Below are positions 12,405 through 24,412 of a DNA stretch of 64,000 nt, piece by piece. The notes under the pieces are model-generated. The model saw only the letters and a list, made by a program, of their open reading frames with translations, was not told where the DNA came from and ran no database searches. Every line of letters begins with the position of its first letter. Within the stretch, counting starts at the first letter, position 1. The stretch covers positions 48,071,297 through 48,135,296 of the forward strand of contig NC_089766.1 of NCBI RefSeq assembly GCF_040412425.1, given 5' to 3'. Position numbers and translations under genes: made by a program. Source of the stretch: Macrobrachium rosenbergii (lineage: Eukaryota; Arthropoda; Malacostraca; Decapoda; Palaemonidae).

Positions 12405-13875
12405 CACCGGTTCCCTCAAAGTTTCTGGGATTTTGTTTAAATTCCTGGTTTCACAGTCTTACTGTAAAATACAATATACATAAGCCAACCCAGAAGGCTT
12501 GTTTCTAAGCTGACAACTTTAGAAAAGCTGTTTCCACCTCGGCAATTCTTGTGCTTCCTGTATAGAGGGTTTCTTGTTAAAATTTTTTTAATGTTTCTCT
12601 GTTCTGTCTTCAGAGATTTATGTATAAAATTTTCTTAATTAATTTTTCCATCTAAAGTTTCAAAAGCTTTAAATGATTTTCAAATAAAATTCTCATTTCG
12701 ACTATATTTTTATTCTGAGTTTGTTAACTTTCTTGGCCAAATTCATGTGAATTTGGTTACGTGATGGGATAACTAATTTTTACGTTTACGAAGATTATAC
12801 AATTTATATTTTTTTGTCTGGAAAATTTTTCATTCTTGCTGATGCTGTATTTGATTAACTGCAACACATGATACTCTTTCTACAATAGCTTGCAATGACA
12901 ATGTTTCACAAGATTATATTTCAAGTACCAGGTATTTGGTATCATTTGTATCCTCCAGGTGTCTTAAAACATGTATCATTTAAAATCAAAGTTTGTCTTC
13001 TTGATTGGTAGTAAAAACATTTGGAGTTATACATAAGTTACGCTGTTGGCCAAGTTTCAGACAAATGTCGTCTTTCCAAAAGGGGGATTACCAGCTTGGC
13101 AGCTCAAACACCTCGTCCTAGGCTTGACATTTCATTTGTGTACCTGAAATAATGAAGGGATATAAATACAATGGTCATTTTTAGAAGTTCATGTGCAAAA
13201 CTTGCACAAATATTCTTCATAAAGTCTTCTGTAAAAAAAAAAGTAAATTTGGAGGATTTTAAATAAATTTTGGGACTAAAAATTGACATACTAAGCTTGT
13301 TTACTAAGTAATAATGGTGTAAATGTGTCTGTTCTACATTACCAAAAGGAATGCTGGGATTTTAAAATTACAGATTGCTGAAAATGAATTTTCAAATAAT
13401 TAATGGCTTTCTCTGCTAATTAATGTGGAAACTGTCCTCATTTTTTTGGTTACCTATCCAATGGAGGGCTTATAACAAATTATACCAATGTAAAAACTTT
13501 ATAAATTTTAGGAAAATTATAATGTATTGAGGACTTGCAGAAACCTTCAATAGTTTACTGTAGTTACATACGTTCATAGTTCATGAACCTTTCTTTACAA
13601 ATATGCCTTTTTTCTTAAACTGGTCTCCGCAGCAAATTGAATTAACTTCCTGACTTCCAAATGACCTAGAGCTTAGCACTAAGGAAACACCACCCCGTCA
13701 CAAGACGAGCCACTCGACAGTATGGAAAAATGTCTTCCTCAAATTGTAACCTTGGAAATGTTGATACAACAATTTAAGAGGAGTACTAGACTAATGAGCT
13801 GATTAAAGGTGAAGTTTCACCTGTGACTCAGCTTGTGATAGACAAGGCATACTTCAGTTAGGAAGAACTATGGTA
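12405..13875. other. AT-rich non-coding interval
   Basis: No recognisable gene or repeat family. Open frames here are short and domain-free. Confidence 0.4.
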
Positions 13876-14020
13876 ACTCTAAGGGCACTTGTGGATAATT
13901 CATTCTGACTATAGACCAAGGATTAAGGGAAAAAAAATGACTTCGTGAATGCATTACACACTCTAAGGGCACTTGTGGATAGTTCAATCTGACTATAGAC
14001 CAAGGATTAAGAGAAAAAAT
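13876..14020 (+). repeat. Direct duplication, 84-bp period
   Basis: A ~61-bp block from ACTCTAAGGGCACTTGTGGA to 'ccaaggattaag' occurs at 13876 and again at 13960 with only a few differences. The high identity suggests a recent local duplication. The minus-strand open frame across it (13868-14056) is simply the repeat translated twice. Confidence 0.8.
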
Positions 14021-16749
14021 GTCAATGCTTTCATTGCAGTTGCATATAGCTAGCAAATATATCAGTTATGCACCAATATCTTATGAAGCAAAAGGAGTTT
14101 CAAAGACTATCATCATAGCTACAGTGATGCTTGCTTAGTCAAGTTCCATCCCAGGTAAAGAATGGGATCAATGCCTGGTCCATCATGTTCTCTACCAGCA
14201 GATTGGGACAGTATAAGCCACTATTTAGGGAAGCATTCTGTTTGAAGGTGAGAGAGAGATTAAAAAATTTATGGCATTTAAAAGGATTTTTTCTTGAAGT
14301 ATCCTATGTAAAAAACCTTTGTATATTCGTTTACTTACTGAGTAACAAATATTGATATAATAATGATCACTATCAAAACGGACAATTGGTGTTAATCACA
14401 AGAATGTTTGTCAGAAGCTTAATTACTGTACTTCCAAAAAAGTACAGATCTGAAACATATGATTTTTTTTACAAATTAATTTTGTTATACTGCATTAAAA
14501 ATATTTTCCTAACAGACTAATCACTGAAGAGCTGCTGATAATATTCTGAAGGTACTACCAGTGTGAGTAAATATAATTTGAAATACAGTAATACAGAGAA
14601 ATAACATCCCAAGAACCCAGTGACTATATATGTAGTCAAGCAAATTTTATTAGGTTACATTCAACACTACTTGCTGAAACTATACATTCATCTTTTATTA
14701 GACAAAAAAGTCATAATAAATTATTTTGGAAAATATTTATTAGTTGAGCTTACCTGGTTACATGAATAAATGATGCACCACAGACAAACCACTAATACCA
14801 CTCCCATAAAAAGACAACAGGCGGTACTTCCCAAGATGCAAACTTGTACAATTTGTAAAAATGCAGTTACCATAACTTGATTCATATACTTTCTTTGTAC
14901 AAGCACACACCACCTGAAAAGTGAAGTGTTATTCCATGTAAATTAATGAACATCTATATATACATGCATGAGAATTTTAAATACTGTACATTGGAAAAAT
15001 AAGAGCAAGTTTCCAACTCAAAAATCCCAACAAAGACTATACATACAAAGATTAAAATGGACTTGTGTGTCCACGAACCAAAGTAATTTGGCACTACGTG
15101 TCAGGTCAACTTTGCATGGTAAAGCAACCAGATCCAGGTATGTATCAGGAAACTTATTTCCACAAAAGTATTATAGTTCTAAATATGTAAACCATATCAG
15201 CTTCAGTCCACTGTAAGGTTGCTACACAAGCAAACATATCGATGGATGACTATTGGTTATGGCTGATAGTTTTAACAACAATAAAGGAACATGGATGGTA
15301 AACATAGTTCCTTATTAGAAATTAATTCAATAAAAACACATCACTGTTTTGGACATATGCGTGAATCTCTACATTCTGGTCCCTGTGGAAAGCAACACAT
15401 TCTTAAGAACATCCATATGTCCTGGAAGATTGACACTAGTCCATTTATAGTCACTTATTTTGTGTTGAATTCTCCCCTGAACCCATTAAAAATACCCCTA
15501 TCAGTTATTTTGGAAGAAGGGGAGGAATCTCCAGTTATGGCAGGAAAGGCCAACTGAATTTACTCTCGGATAACAGCCCTGGAAGTCCTGTTCACAGAGC
15601 AACTTGCCAATTCTCAGAAATAAAAGGCAGTGTTTCCATCATTCACAAAGCCAGTCCCCATTGCCAGGTTGTTTCATTAAGCAAAAAGATGGTCAAGATC
15701 AAAGTCTTCCAGTTTTGAGGTGATCTTAATGGCTCTGCAGTGGGATTCCTTCATTCGGTCTGTTTGCAGTGAGCCTGAACCACAAGCCAGTGTATTATTC
15801 AGTACACCTGAATCCAGTAGCCTGAAAGTTAGATGCCATGATTCTTAAGCCAACACCCTAGATACATATATGCCATCCTCTCTGTTCAGTCAGTCAGGCA
15901 GTGTCAGCACAGATCAGGGCATTTCTAACAACATCAAGTGACAGTGATTTTATGCTGAAACATTCGAGCAGGACTGGTCTGTGGAATATTAGTACACCAC
16001 CCCAGGATCTTGCTAACTTGGGTGAGACACTGAAAACAGATTCATTTCCAAAAGTTCCACAACAACCCAAAAACACAGCGCCTTCATGTCTTGAGGTTAC
16101 CGAGTAAAGCCTCAGAGGTTGCTGCTAGAGCCATCACCCATTTTTCTTGACCCTTGGCCCTCAACCCCTACCAGGCAGAGTAGAAAAGATTTCTCAACTG
16201 GTATAGAGAAAAGGGCATCAATTCACTCAGCGACTCTACTCCTGTGATACAGACCTCTGCATCACGTGTGTAATGAAAGCCTACAAATCAGCCCACTTAC
16301 AAGTGCCGGAGCTTCAGTGACTGAAGTGACTATATCTAAGGACCTCAGAAGACTCACTAACTTTGAAAAGGGACCTCCTTGTAGAGCAAACCTGCCACCC
16401 AAGTGGGTCTGTTTGTCCAAGTGAAAGCAAGGAACCACAGATACATCAGTTAGTATTTAACAAAATTCAGTCTGCTTTCAACCTGTTTCCAGCAGTCTCT
16501 TTGGGTCCTTTTCCCCTTGGGATATTCAAAGCGCACTGCCCTATATTGCTATGGGTTGTGGTGACAAAACCTTTTTTTATAAAACCCCAGTCTGTAACCA
16601 AAATTGCCACCTCCCAACATATGACTTTTGCAGCTGGATCAGACTACATGTAAGAAAAATCGATCCAGTTTATAAACACGGCTCTGAGGAGCAGCGTGCA
16701 CTACCTACCAGACCCAAGGTGATTTTTTTCCTGCTTTCATAGTTGAATA
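14021..16749. other. Non-coding interval, slightly GC-richer at 15.5-16.6 kb
   Basis: Several open frames of 60-96 codons occur (15291-15557, 15901-16107, 16363-16653), but none carries a domain I recognise. The base composition of 15.5-16.6 kb differs from its neighbours and would fit an old element or the untranslated part of a gene. I could not identify it. Confidence 0.35.
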
Positions 16750-17248
16750 GATGCCTGGGAGTTTGCAATGCAAAAATTATACTGTTAAGAGTAATGGGTT
16801 GGTATGGTTTCTTCCATTAATATAGCATACAACTCAAAACCAAGGAGAAACACTGCAAGAAAAGACATTTCATAGTTATAACTTCTACCAAAGAACACAC
16901 CTTCATGTCTACAGGTTTTAGCTTGCCAATTAAAAATAAAAGCTGCACACTGTATATGTTACAAAAAAATTAGGACAACAATAAACTTAAACTGAATTGA
17001 TATAATAATAAATGAAAAATAATTCATACCTTTCAATATGGTAAACAGAACATGCAGAAAAAAATCTTGAAATTCTACATAACCTATCATAAATCTCTCA
17101 AATATAACAGAGCTCTTCAATATAAAGAATTATGATGAATCTATACTACAGTACAGTATTATACATACATAACGAACACGAAATGGTGATCAAGTAACTT
17201 CCCCAGTGAAAACTAAACAATAGTATGCCCAAGATATTATTTATTATT
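16750..17248 (+). repeat. Segment duplicated at 17.77-18.35 kb, first copy
   Basis: Three blocks occur here and again about 1.0-1.1 kb downstream in the same order. They are the 'aaaaattatactgttaagag' block (16771 and 17787), the 'taaaaataaaagctgca' block (16930 and 18020) and the 'tactacagtacagtatt' block (17143 and 18271). Intervening sequence is strongly diverged. The SINE fragment and DIRS fragment lie between the copies. Confidence 0.6.
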
Positions 17249-17253
17249 AAAAT

Positions 17254-17312
17254 AGTTTAACCAGACCACTGAGCTGACCATCAGCTCTCAGAAGGGCTCT
17301 CTCCGAAGTCCT
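17254..17312 (-). repeat. tRNA-derived SINE, 3' fragment
   Basis: The plus strand reads AGTTTAACCAGACCACTGAG and continues into 'agctctc'. This matches the left end of the complete minus-strand copy at 62954-63231. The copy is cut off before the tRNA-like promoter region. Confidence 0.65.
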
Positions 17313-17420
17313 CTGGATGGAATGACAAGTCTAGGCACAGAAGCCTTACAAGCACTGGGACCTAACAAGTCCTTGTCAATGATGATGAATGAAAATGAAA
17401 TTACCGAAAAGCTGTAAAAG
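17313..17420 (-). repeat. Possible fragment of the SINE-like dispersed repeat
   Basis: 'gatggaatgacaagtctagg' and 'aagcactgggaccta' resemble the inverted 3' tail seen at 31530-31600 ('gatggaatgg', 'aagcactgggacctacga'). It directly abuts the tRNA-derived SINE fragment. The remainder is diverged, so the call is tentative. Confidence 0.35.
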
Positions 17421-17581
17421 GTTTCGGTCCTTTTACTGGAACACACTCATACAATAAATACATTTAAACTCATGCTTCCATACATACCACTAAAAGGTAT
17501 ATTTTTTCAAAATAAATTAGTAAAATCATAAAATTTACTTGTTTTAAAATTCATTATTCTGATTTTTTTTTTTTTTTTTTC

Positions 17582-17659
17582 CCAATTAATTTGCAGATTC
17601 TCATAAACATTAAAATGGGTTATAAACGTTGAAGATTCTGAGGACAAAATTTCTTCTAT
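17582..17659 (+). mobile_element. Displaced fragment of the DIRS-like element
   Basis: The block 'aattaatttgcagattctca' through 'cattaaaatgggt' to 'acaaaatttcttcta' closely matches 50085-50160, the 3' end of the DIRS-like reading frame. It is preceded by a run of about 20 T. The two sites are over 32 kb apart, so this is a separate fragment of the same family. Confidence 0.65.
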
Positions 17660-17765
17660 CGGTCTATTTCCATTTGATAATCCTGCAGGTTATATTTTGG
17701 ACATTCACACAGTATATGCTTAACTGTTATCATTGCAATTGGGAATTTGGGAAGATGCCATGGAC

Positions 17766-18350
17766 TGTTCATTTGCATGTGTCAAAAATTATACTGTTAA
17801 GAGTAATCAAATTGGTATGTGCTTGTTTTCATTGATATGATGAACTCCATTTTCCAACACTGGATTTTATCTGTTTTAATTTATTATTTTCAGGTTCTTT
17901 GTTCCATATATTTTGCCATTTTTTTACAAGGACTGTTTTTATATATCTTGCATAGTCACTGAAGGGATACATTTGTTCTTGTCATGTTTCTTCTTTAGCA
18001 GGTTTATCAGCCTCTTCATTTAAAAATAAAAGCTGCAGGGATCCAACATATTTCAATATTTTTACAATACAATTTATGGACAGATTTTTATATGTTTACA
18101 ATATTATTTTGGGATTATAAATGAAAATAATTCTATAGCACTTTCTGGAGTAAACTATAAATTACAAAAAAAATATTGAGAATTCTAATTATTTTTATCA
18201 TAAATCATAACTCAGCTGTATAACAGAGGCTTTGTCAAAATAAACTGAACGTTTTGTTTTGGGAATCATATACTACAGTACAGTATTTATACATGCATAA
18301 CAACCACGGATTAATGGTACTCATGTTGTCTTTGGTATTCAGTGAGTAAA
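17766..18350 (+). repeat. Segment duplicated from 16.75-17.25 kb, second copy
   Basis: Second copy of the three-block segment described at 16750. Block order and orientation are conserved. The copy is longer because of insertions between the blocks. Confidence 0.6.
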
Positions 18351-19140
18351 CTAATGATTTTTTGATAAATATTTCAAGATAATGTCCATTGCACCAACAA
18401 ATAAGCAATATTAAAATATCTTATTTTCCGTTGTTAAATACATAATACAAAAAAATTGATACAATCTTAGCTTCTTAAGTCAAAACAGCAATCTGACTGC
18501 CAAGGTACCTAAGGATATAAACCACAAAACACAGCCACGGCTGAGCAATCCACACCCAAAAGGTCCCTTCTTCCCAAACATTACTTTACCACCATGTAAC
18601 CAGTCAATGAAGCCCACCTTTGGTAAAATTGTACAATGTGCTGGAAAATCCTGTTACAGTTGTCATGGAGTAGTGTTCTAATCAAAGATTGTTTCACATA
18701 CGAATCATTTTAGTGAGAACTGGTAATAAAGTGAGCATAAATGAACATACCTAAGAACATGCCTAACAGATGTCTGACAATAAAAGCCAGTTTCTGTCTA
18801 ACAATATTTACTTCAATTTACTGCCCTAAGTGATTTCTTAATAGTGCATGAAGACCCTGAGAGATAAGTGTTATAATCAAAATTATTTTCAAATGAAGGA
18901 GTGCAATTATTCTAATTATAATTGTTAACTGACAACAGGGATCTGCATAACAGTGTTCTAAAATACAGTAAGCTTTTGATTCAAATTATCTCACACTATG
19001 TTTCTAGAATTCCCAAGTTAATTCATTAATGCTATAGCCTATTAAAAATCATACTCGGGGAACAGGAGCCGCTGCAATTAGTGCTCTTGACAGTTGTTTT
19101 AAAGAGAAACTGTCTATCACAAGTACTTATTCTGCAAATA
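18351..19140. other. AT-rich non-coding interval
   Basis: No recognisable gene, RNA or repeat family. Confidence 0.4.
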
Positions 19141-19225
19141 CAGGTATGCCCCCAGTTACGATGGGGTTATGTTACAATGACCCCATCACTTGAAAAATCG
19201 TAACTTGAAATTTGCCATATTTTGT
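19141..19225. mobile_element. Tigger/pogo-type transposon terminus
   Basis: A TA dinucleotide (19139-19140) is followed by CAGGTATGCCCCCAGTTACG and a subterminal inverted repeat: GTTACGATGGGG pairs with the nearby 'ccccatc' and 'atcgtaac'. The CAGG start at a TA target and the 'ccccgagttacgac'-like subterminal run are typical of Tigger ends. No matching second end was found. Minus-strand sequence at about 19300-19440 reads as a short open segment followed by GTAAGT and may be element-derived, but it is not identified. Confidence 0.5.
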
Positions 19226-20839
19226 AAGGCAGGTTTAAGAAAAATGGGACACTGCAGTCCGATTATAATACAGTACTACACGTTCTTCATAAACAGATGA
19301 AGCTCAACATAATCGTTGAAATCGGCAGCCTTCAAAGGACTTACCACAGACAGCAATATAATCAACTTTTCTTCCATTCACAGACCTTCCAACAGCCTCA
19401 TTGTTCATCTGAGAATGTCTAATCAGATCATTTTCATGGGGATTAGGGCTGCTTTAAACTCATCTCATTCCTACACCTGATGAGGGATAACCTTGACAAT
19501 CTTTGTATTTGACTATACAGACAAGCTGTCACTGTTATGCTTTACCAATTCAAACCTACTTTTAAAATAACTAACTTGCATTGAATCCGGAAGCCTAACC
19601 TCAAGCAAGGAATCTGACACCAAAGATTGTGCCAGTCATAGTGCAAAGGCTATCAATGTATTTAACAAATTTGGTCTCTACTCAGTATCAGGAAACTAAA
19701 TACTGCACTGGACATGAACCTTCTGTCACACAGTGTAGAGTTAAGTCCAACTGCAGTAAAACATTGTATGGAATAAGTTTGACATATGTTTTATATGTTT
19801 TACTGCCTTGTTGATGCGCCCTTACCTAACTGTCACAAAAGAGATAACACATTAACACTTTGATAAGATCAAAACACTAACTTTTAACAATACAATCTCT
19901 ATGATAAAATGTTAATTAACTACATATCTAACTGTTGAGGCCATTTATAAAACCACAGACACTCAGATGAGTACCAGTATCTATAAGTTTCCAAAAAGTA
20001 AATCATTTAATTCCCAGCTTCTTCCATTTCTGAAAAAGTTCTGCTATCACACCACTGATATGACCATGTAAACAGTTTTTATCACTACTAGGCTAACCCT
20101 ACCAGCCTGCTATGCGTTTTGTATACATATCCACGCACACTATCCAACAACTCTGATTTTGTGCTTAGTTTATAACCTGACAGTAGTTTTCAACACATGG
20201 ATGTAGCCTAGCCTTGCAGTGGGTGTAATTATACTAAATTTTATATAAAATCCAAAGCCTGACTTTGGAGAATATCCATTCATGGGCTAAACTAACACTG
20301 TTGGAAGTTTACATTACGTGCAACCAAAAATTTGAAAGCGTTTTGTTTTAATGTAATATTTCGAACCTGCTGTGTTCAAGTTTCCCTTAGCTATAAGGCT
20401 ACAGTACTATGACTATTCACTAATAACCTATTAAAGGATTCAACCAAATTGATAGACAAAGCAAAGAAATACCAACATAATGAAATTGGAGGCCATTGCA
20501 AGGTTCTAGGCTTTGACTTCAAAAGCTTGTGGGGGGTTAGCCAGCCTTCAAAATCTCAAATTTACAGTAGAGTATTACTACATAGCCTCTACTGATTAGG
20601 ATGGGTTATGATCAATATTTAGCGTAAGGCTACACCCACAATACCCCTTGAGTAAGCTTAGTGTGCGCCATTCAAATTAGAATACCTCTGGCCCAATTCC
20701 TGATATAATATAACTTTAGACATGAAATGAGAGGCCCATGTTCCCCATACCCTAGGGGCAAAATATCTCCAAAATCTTCCACACCTGACCGAGGGTAAGA
20801 CATTGTCTTGCTTGGGAAGGCAAAACACTGATGAAGGAT
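19226..20839. other. Non-coding interval
   Basis: Apart from the uncertain minus-strand segment at about 19300-19440, nothing is recognised here. The open frames are short and domain-free. Confidence 0.35.
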
Positions 20840-21159
20840 TCTTCCTCCCTTTTTCGTTTCAAGACAACGCCCACCATTAATTACCATCATTGCTCAGGTT
20901 ATTACTCGCCTGGAATCAAATTACGTGTGATGACGATCTCCCGTCTTCTTGGAGGGAAAAGACCAGTCATGATGACGAAAATCGCCTCGCTGCCTCCTCT
21001 TTCCAGGCCATTTGTAAACAAACCTGGAGGAGCAAATAGTCACTCGGGTGCTTCTATTCTTGTTATTCCATTAAAAGCTTGTGTGTATAGTGGCGTTACT
21101 AAGAGGGGACGGTCTGTCGCGGCAGCACTGTCCAGGGGGATGGCATATTTTAAGTGGGT
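20840..21159. other. Locally GC- and CpG-richer block
   Basis: This block contrasts with its AT-rich surroundings and contains several CpGs ('cgatctcccgtc', 'aaatcgcctcgc', 'ggacggtctgtcgcggcagc'). It would fit an unmethylated promoter or first-exon region, but I found no TATA box, initiator or coding exon that settles this. Confidence 0.35.
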
Positions 21160-21265
21160 CTAGTCTGGCAGCAAGCTTTTTGCAATGGCAACCCCAGTTT
21201 CTTTCTCCTCGTCTCTTCTGGCAGCGTCGACCATTAGAACTATTCTAATCAATGTTGCCACACCA
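21160..21265 (-). CDS. Candidate terminal exon of an unknown gene
   Basis: On the minus strand a pyrimidine-rich run ending TTTTAG lies just upstream of 21265. It is followed by one open frame that ends in TAG at 21160-21162. The frame encodes about 34 residues, including a charged run (ARRDEEKE) and a hydrophobic start. The local composition is less AT-rich than its surroundings, as expected of an exon. I do not recognise the peptide. The phase does not match the exon modules of the neighbouring Tigger region, so it is probably not part of them. It could also be a chance open frame. Confidence 0.25.
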
Positions 21266-21579
21266 CTAAAAGAAGGAAAACAAAAAGTATTACTGTATTC
21301 ATATGAAAAGAGGACTCTTGGAACCACCATCTGAGGCAAACTGTGTTAAAGAATCAAGCTGAAATTTGCCACTTCCAGTACTACAATAAAAGTAATACAG
21401 GCAGTCCCCGGTTATCAGCAGGGTTCTGTTCCGGGCGGCATGACAACAACCGAAAATAGTCTATGGGCTCTGAAAATAAAGTCTACAGGCTCCAAAAAAA
21501 TTGTACTATGCCGCCAACCGGTTATCGGCGTCATAATGAAAACTATATTTTATATATCTTGTATAGGATTTACTTTAGT

Positions 21580-24320
21580 AGTACTTTATAGTACAATATA
21601 CTGTACTGTAAAATGATGAAAGACTGACCTCACAACCTTTTGGGTGTCCTCTACAAGACGTACATACTTTCATTCCATGTTGTCACTGTATAACTTACTG
21701 TTGCTGATGAATGTCAAGTAAACACATTACAGTACAGTAGTCTGTAATGAAAATGTTAAAATTAAAGTTAGTTTATTTGAACAACACAGATAGAACAATA
21801 CAGTATACAGTATGTAATATATACAGTATTAATTAAAGTACAGTACTGTAGAGTACACCACAGTACAGTACAGTACTTTCTACATTTTGTTATATACTTG
21901 TTTTAAATACAAAGTGAAGTGAACAAAATACTTCATAATTTCCTTACCCTTGTTTTAAAACAGTACAGTAACACAGTACTGACAGTAAAATTTAAAATTG
22001 TGTGGCCAATTTTCAGGGGATTCTGGAAATGTAAAAATTTACTATGTATTAGTAATGTGCAGTATACTAAAGTACACAATATACTGTACTACTGTACAGT
22101 CCTGTAAGCAACTACTGTATAGAGTTTTTATAAAATATAAAATGTATAAAAATTTTTAAAAAGCGAAGAATTCCTTACCTAATTTCAGTGATTTTGAAAG
22201 ATACACAGTGCTGGTTGTGGGAGATGGAGATGTGCACAGTACAGTACACTTTACTGTAGTTGGTGATGAATGCTGTACAGCAGGTACACAGTCTGTAATA
22301 AAAATATTAAAATTAGTACTATGCAATACAGTAATGTACACAGTATATGTACAGTAATAAAGTACAGTACATACTGTACTGTAGTAAAAATATAATTTTG
22401 TTAAATACTGTACCATGTACCGCATACGTGCAGCAGTATATACCGTATATCAAAATGAAAAAAAAAAAAGTGTATAAAAATGAAAAAAGTACAAACTCCT
22501 TACCTAATTTCACTGATTTTGAAAGATGTACAGTACTGTAGTTGCTGATGAATTCTGTACAGCAGGTACATATTAGTCTGTAATGAAAATATTAACATTG
22601 GTACAGTACAGTATTCAGCAAGAATACATTTTGTTATAGTAAACCAAGCATACATTTTGTTATAAAAAATAACATGTAGTTATGTGACAGTGTAACCAAA
22701 TACAGTAAAAAAATGAAAATTTGGCCATTTTCAGGGGACTGAAATGTTTTCTTGAAATTGTCAATATACTGTAACTGTACTTCCTGTATGCAAATATAAA
22801 GGAAAGTATTTTATAAAACAATATAAAATGTATAAAAATTAAAAGTCAAGAATTCCTTACCTAATTTTTAGTGATTTTGAAAGATATACTGAACTGGTTG
22901 TGGGAGATGGGGATGTGCATTATGTGGTACAGTACAGCAGTACTTAACACTTATACAGTTCAGTTCACAGTTCAGTACAGTACAGTACTGTATACTGTAG
23001 TTGCCGATGAATTCTGTACAACAGGTACACAGTCTGTAATAAAAATATCAAAATTAGTACTGTGCAGTAATGTACACAGTATATGTACAGAACACTATAT
23101 GTACAGTAATAATGTATATACAGTACAGTACTGTATAGTACATATTGTACTACTGTAGTAAAAAATATATTTTTGTTAAATACTGTATACTATGTACATG
23201 CACAGCAGTAAATACAGTACAGTACACCAATAAAAAAAGTCAATGTCTCCTTATCTTTTTTTTTTTGTAAATTTTCATGCTGCTGTACATATCCCCTGGA
23301 AACTGGCTAAGTGACGGAATCTTCCAGGGAGTCTGGAATAAGATAAAAATGATACAATACTGTACTGCAAGTCTTTCGTAACAGTAACAAAAGTGTACAG
23401 TTGTACTACACCTAAAAACAAAGCACAGTATGTACGGTATATAAAAATGAAGAATTTCTTACCCGGTGGACATTGAGAGGGTGCAAAGTCTGGCGAGTTG
23501 GGGTTTGAGGATGGGATCACTGTACTACCTGATGCAGCAGGAGAGAGTGGGGTGGGCCTGGGAGGAGGGCGTAACTTCTGGATCTGGAATAATGATACAA
23601 TCTGTACAGTACAGTACTGCTGTAGTACACTTGTTGTTTCTAAAATTTATAACAATCAATAAAACCATTTAAGCAATAATTAAGTGAAGAATTCCATTCT
23701 GTATTAGTACGGACTCTGGGTCATCCTGCGAACATGAGGCTCAATTCTGGAATGACAAAAAAAAAATTAGGTTATGAAACAGTACTTTACTGTATATTTA
23801 CACAATTTATATATGTATGTACCATGCAGTAAAGCAAATAAAATTAAATAACTTTCTTACCAGATAGAGCTGGAGAGGCTGGTGAGTACTGCTGGGGGAG
23901 GGTCATCACTTGTAGGGTGGTGGCTTAATCCTGGAATGATAATGAAAAAAATTAGGTTATGCAACAGTACTGTATATAAATATATACACTATTAGTACAG
24001 TACAGTACAGTACTGTACTGTACAGTATATTGTACAGTACTTTACAGTAAAAAAAAAATGATTTACATATGTACAAAAAAAAAAAAAAAATTCCTTACCA
24101 GATACAGCTGGAGAGGATGGTGGGTTTATTACTGGAGGGTCATCACTTGCAAGGTGGTGGCTCAATCCTGGAATGATAATGAAAAAAATAATTAGGTTAT
24201 GAAACAGTACTGCATAAATATATGTATAGTAACATACAGTACAGCAGTATATTGTACAGGTACAGCACTTTACAGCATAAAACAATTTACATAGTATGTA
24301 CAGTACTGTACTGCACAGTA
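21580..24320. repeat. TACAG/CTGTA-rich low-complexity DNA
   Basis: Introns between the exon-like modules are crowded with TACAG, GTACAGTAC and TACTGTA strings. The densest stretch is at 23996-24030, with four TACAG units running into the inverse series. The motif is nearly self-complementary. The many short open frames here (for example 22319-22513 and 22871-23158) are translations of this repeat. Confidence 0.7.
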
Positions 24321-24412
24321 AAACAAAACCAAAAATTCCTTACCAGGAGAGGTTGGTGGAGGTAATTCTATTATATGTCAGGTGCAGTGGAATCAGGACA
24401 GAACTTTTCCTC
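22179..24412 (-). repeat. Array of duplicated exon-like modules
   Basis: At least seven segments on the minus strand have an acceptor-like pyrimidine tract ending in CAG, a short core, and a GTAAG donor: about 24344-24412, 24099-24167, 23861-23930, 23463-23583, 22861-23033, 22504-22577 and 22179-22292. One more, 23699-23746, has lost its donor. The modules at 24099 (69 bp) and 22179 (114 bp) are fully open when entered and left in phase 1. They encode Pro/Ser/Thr-rich peptides. The three modules below 23.1 kb resemble each other, as do those at 23.86 and 24.10 kb. This looks like serial duplication of small symmetric exons downstream of the transposase. Whether they are ever spliced is unknown. 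Confidence 0.55.
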
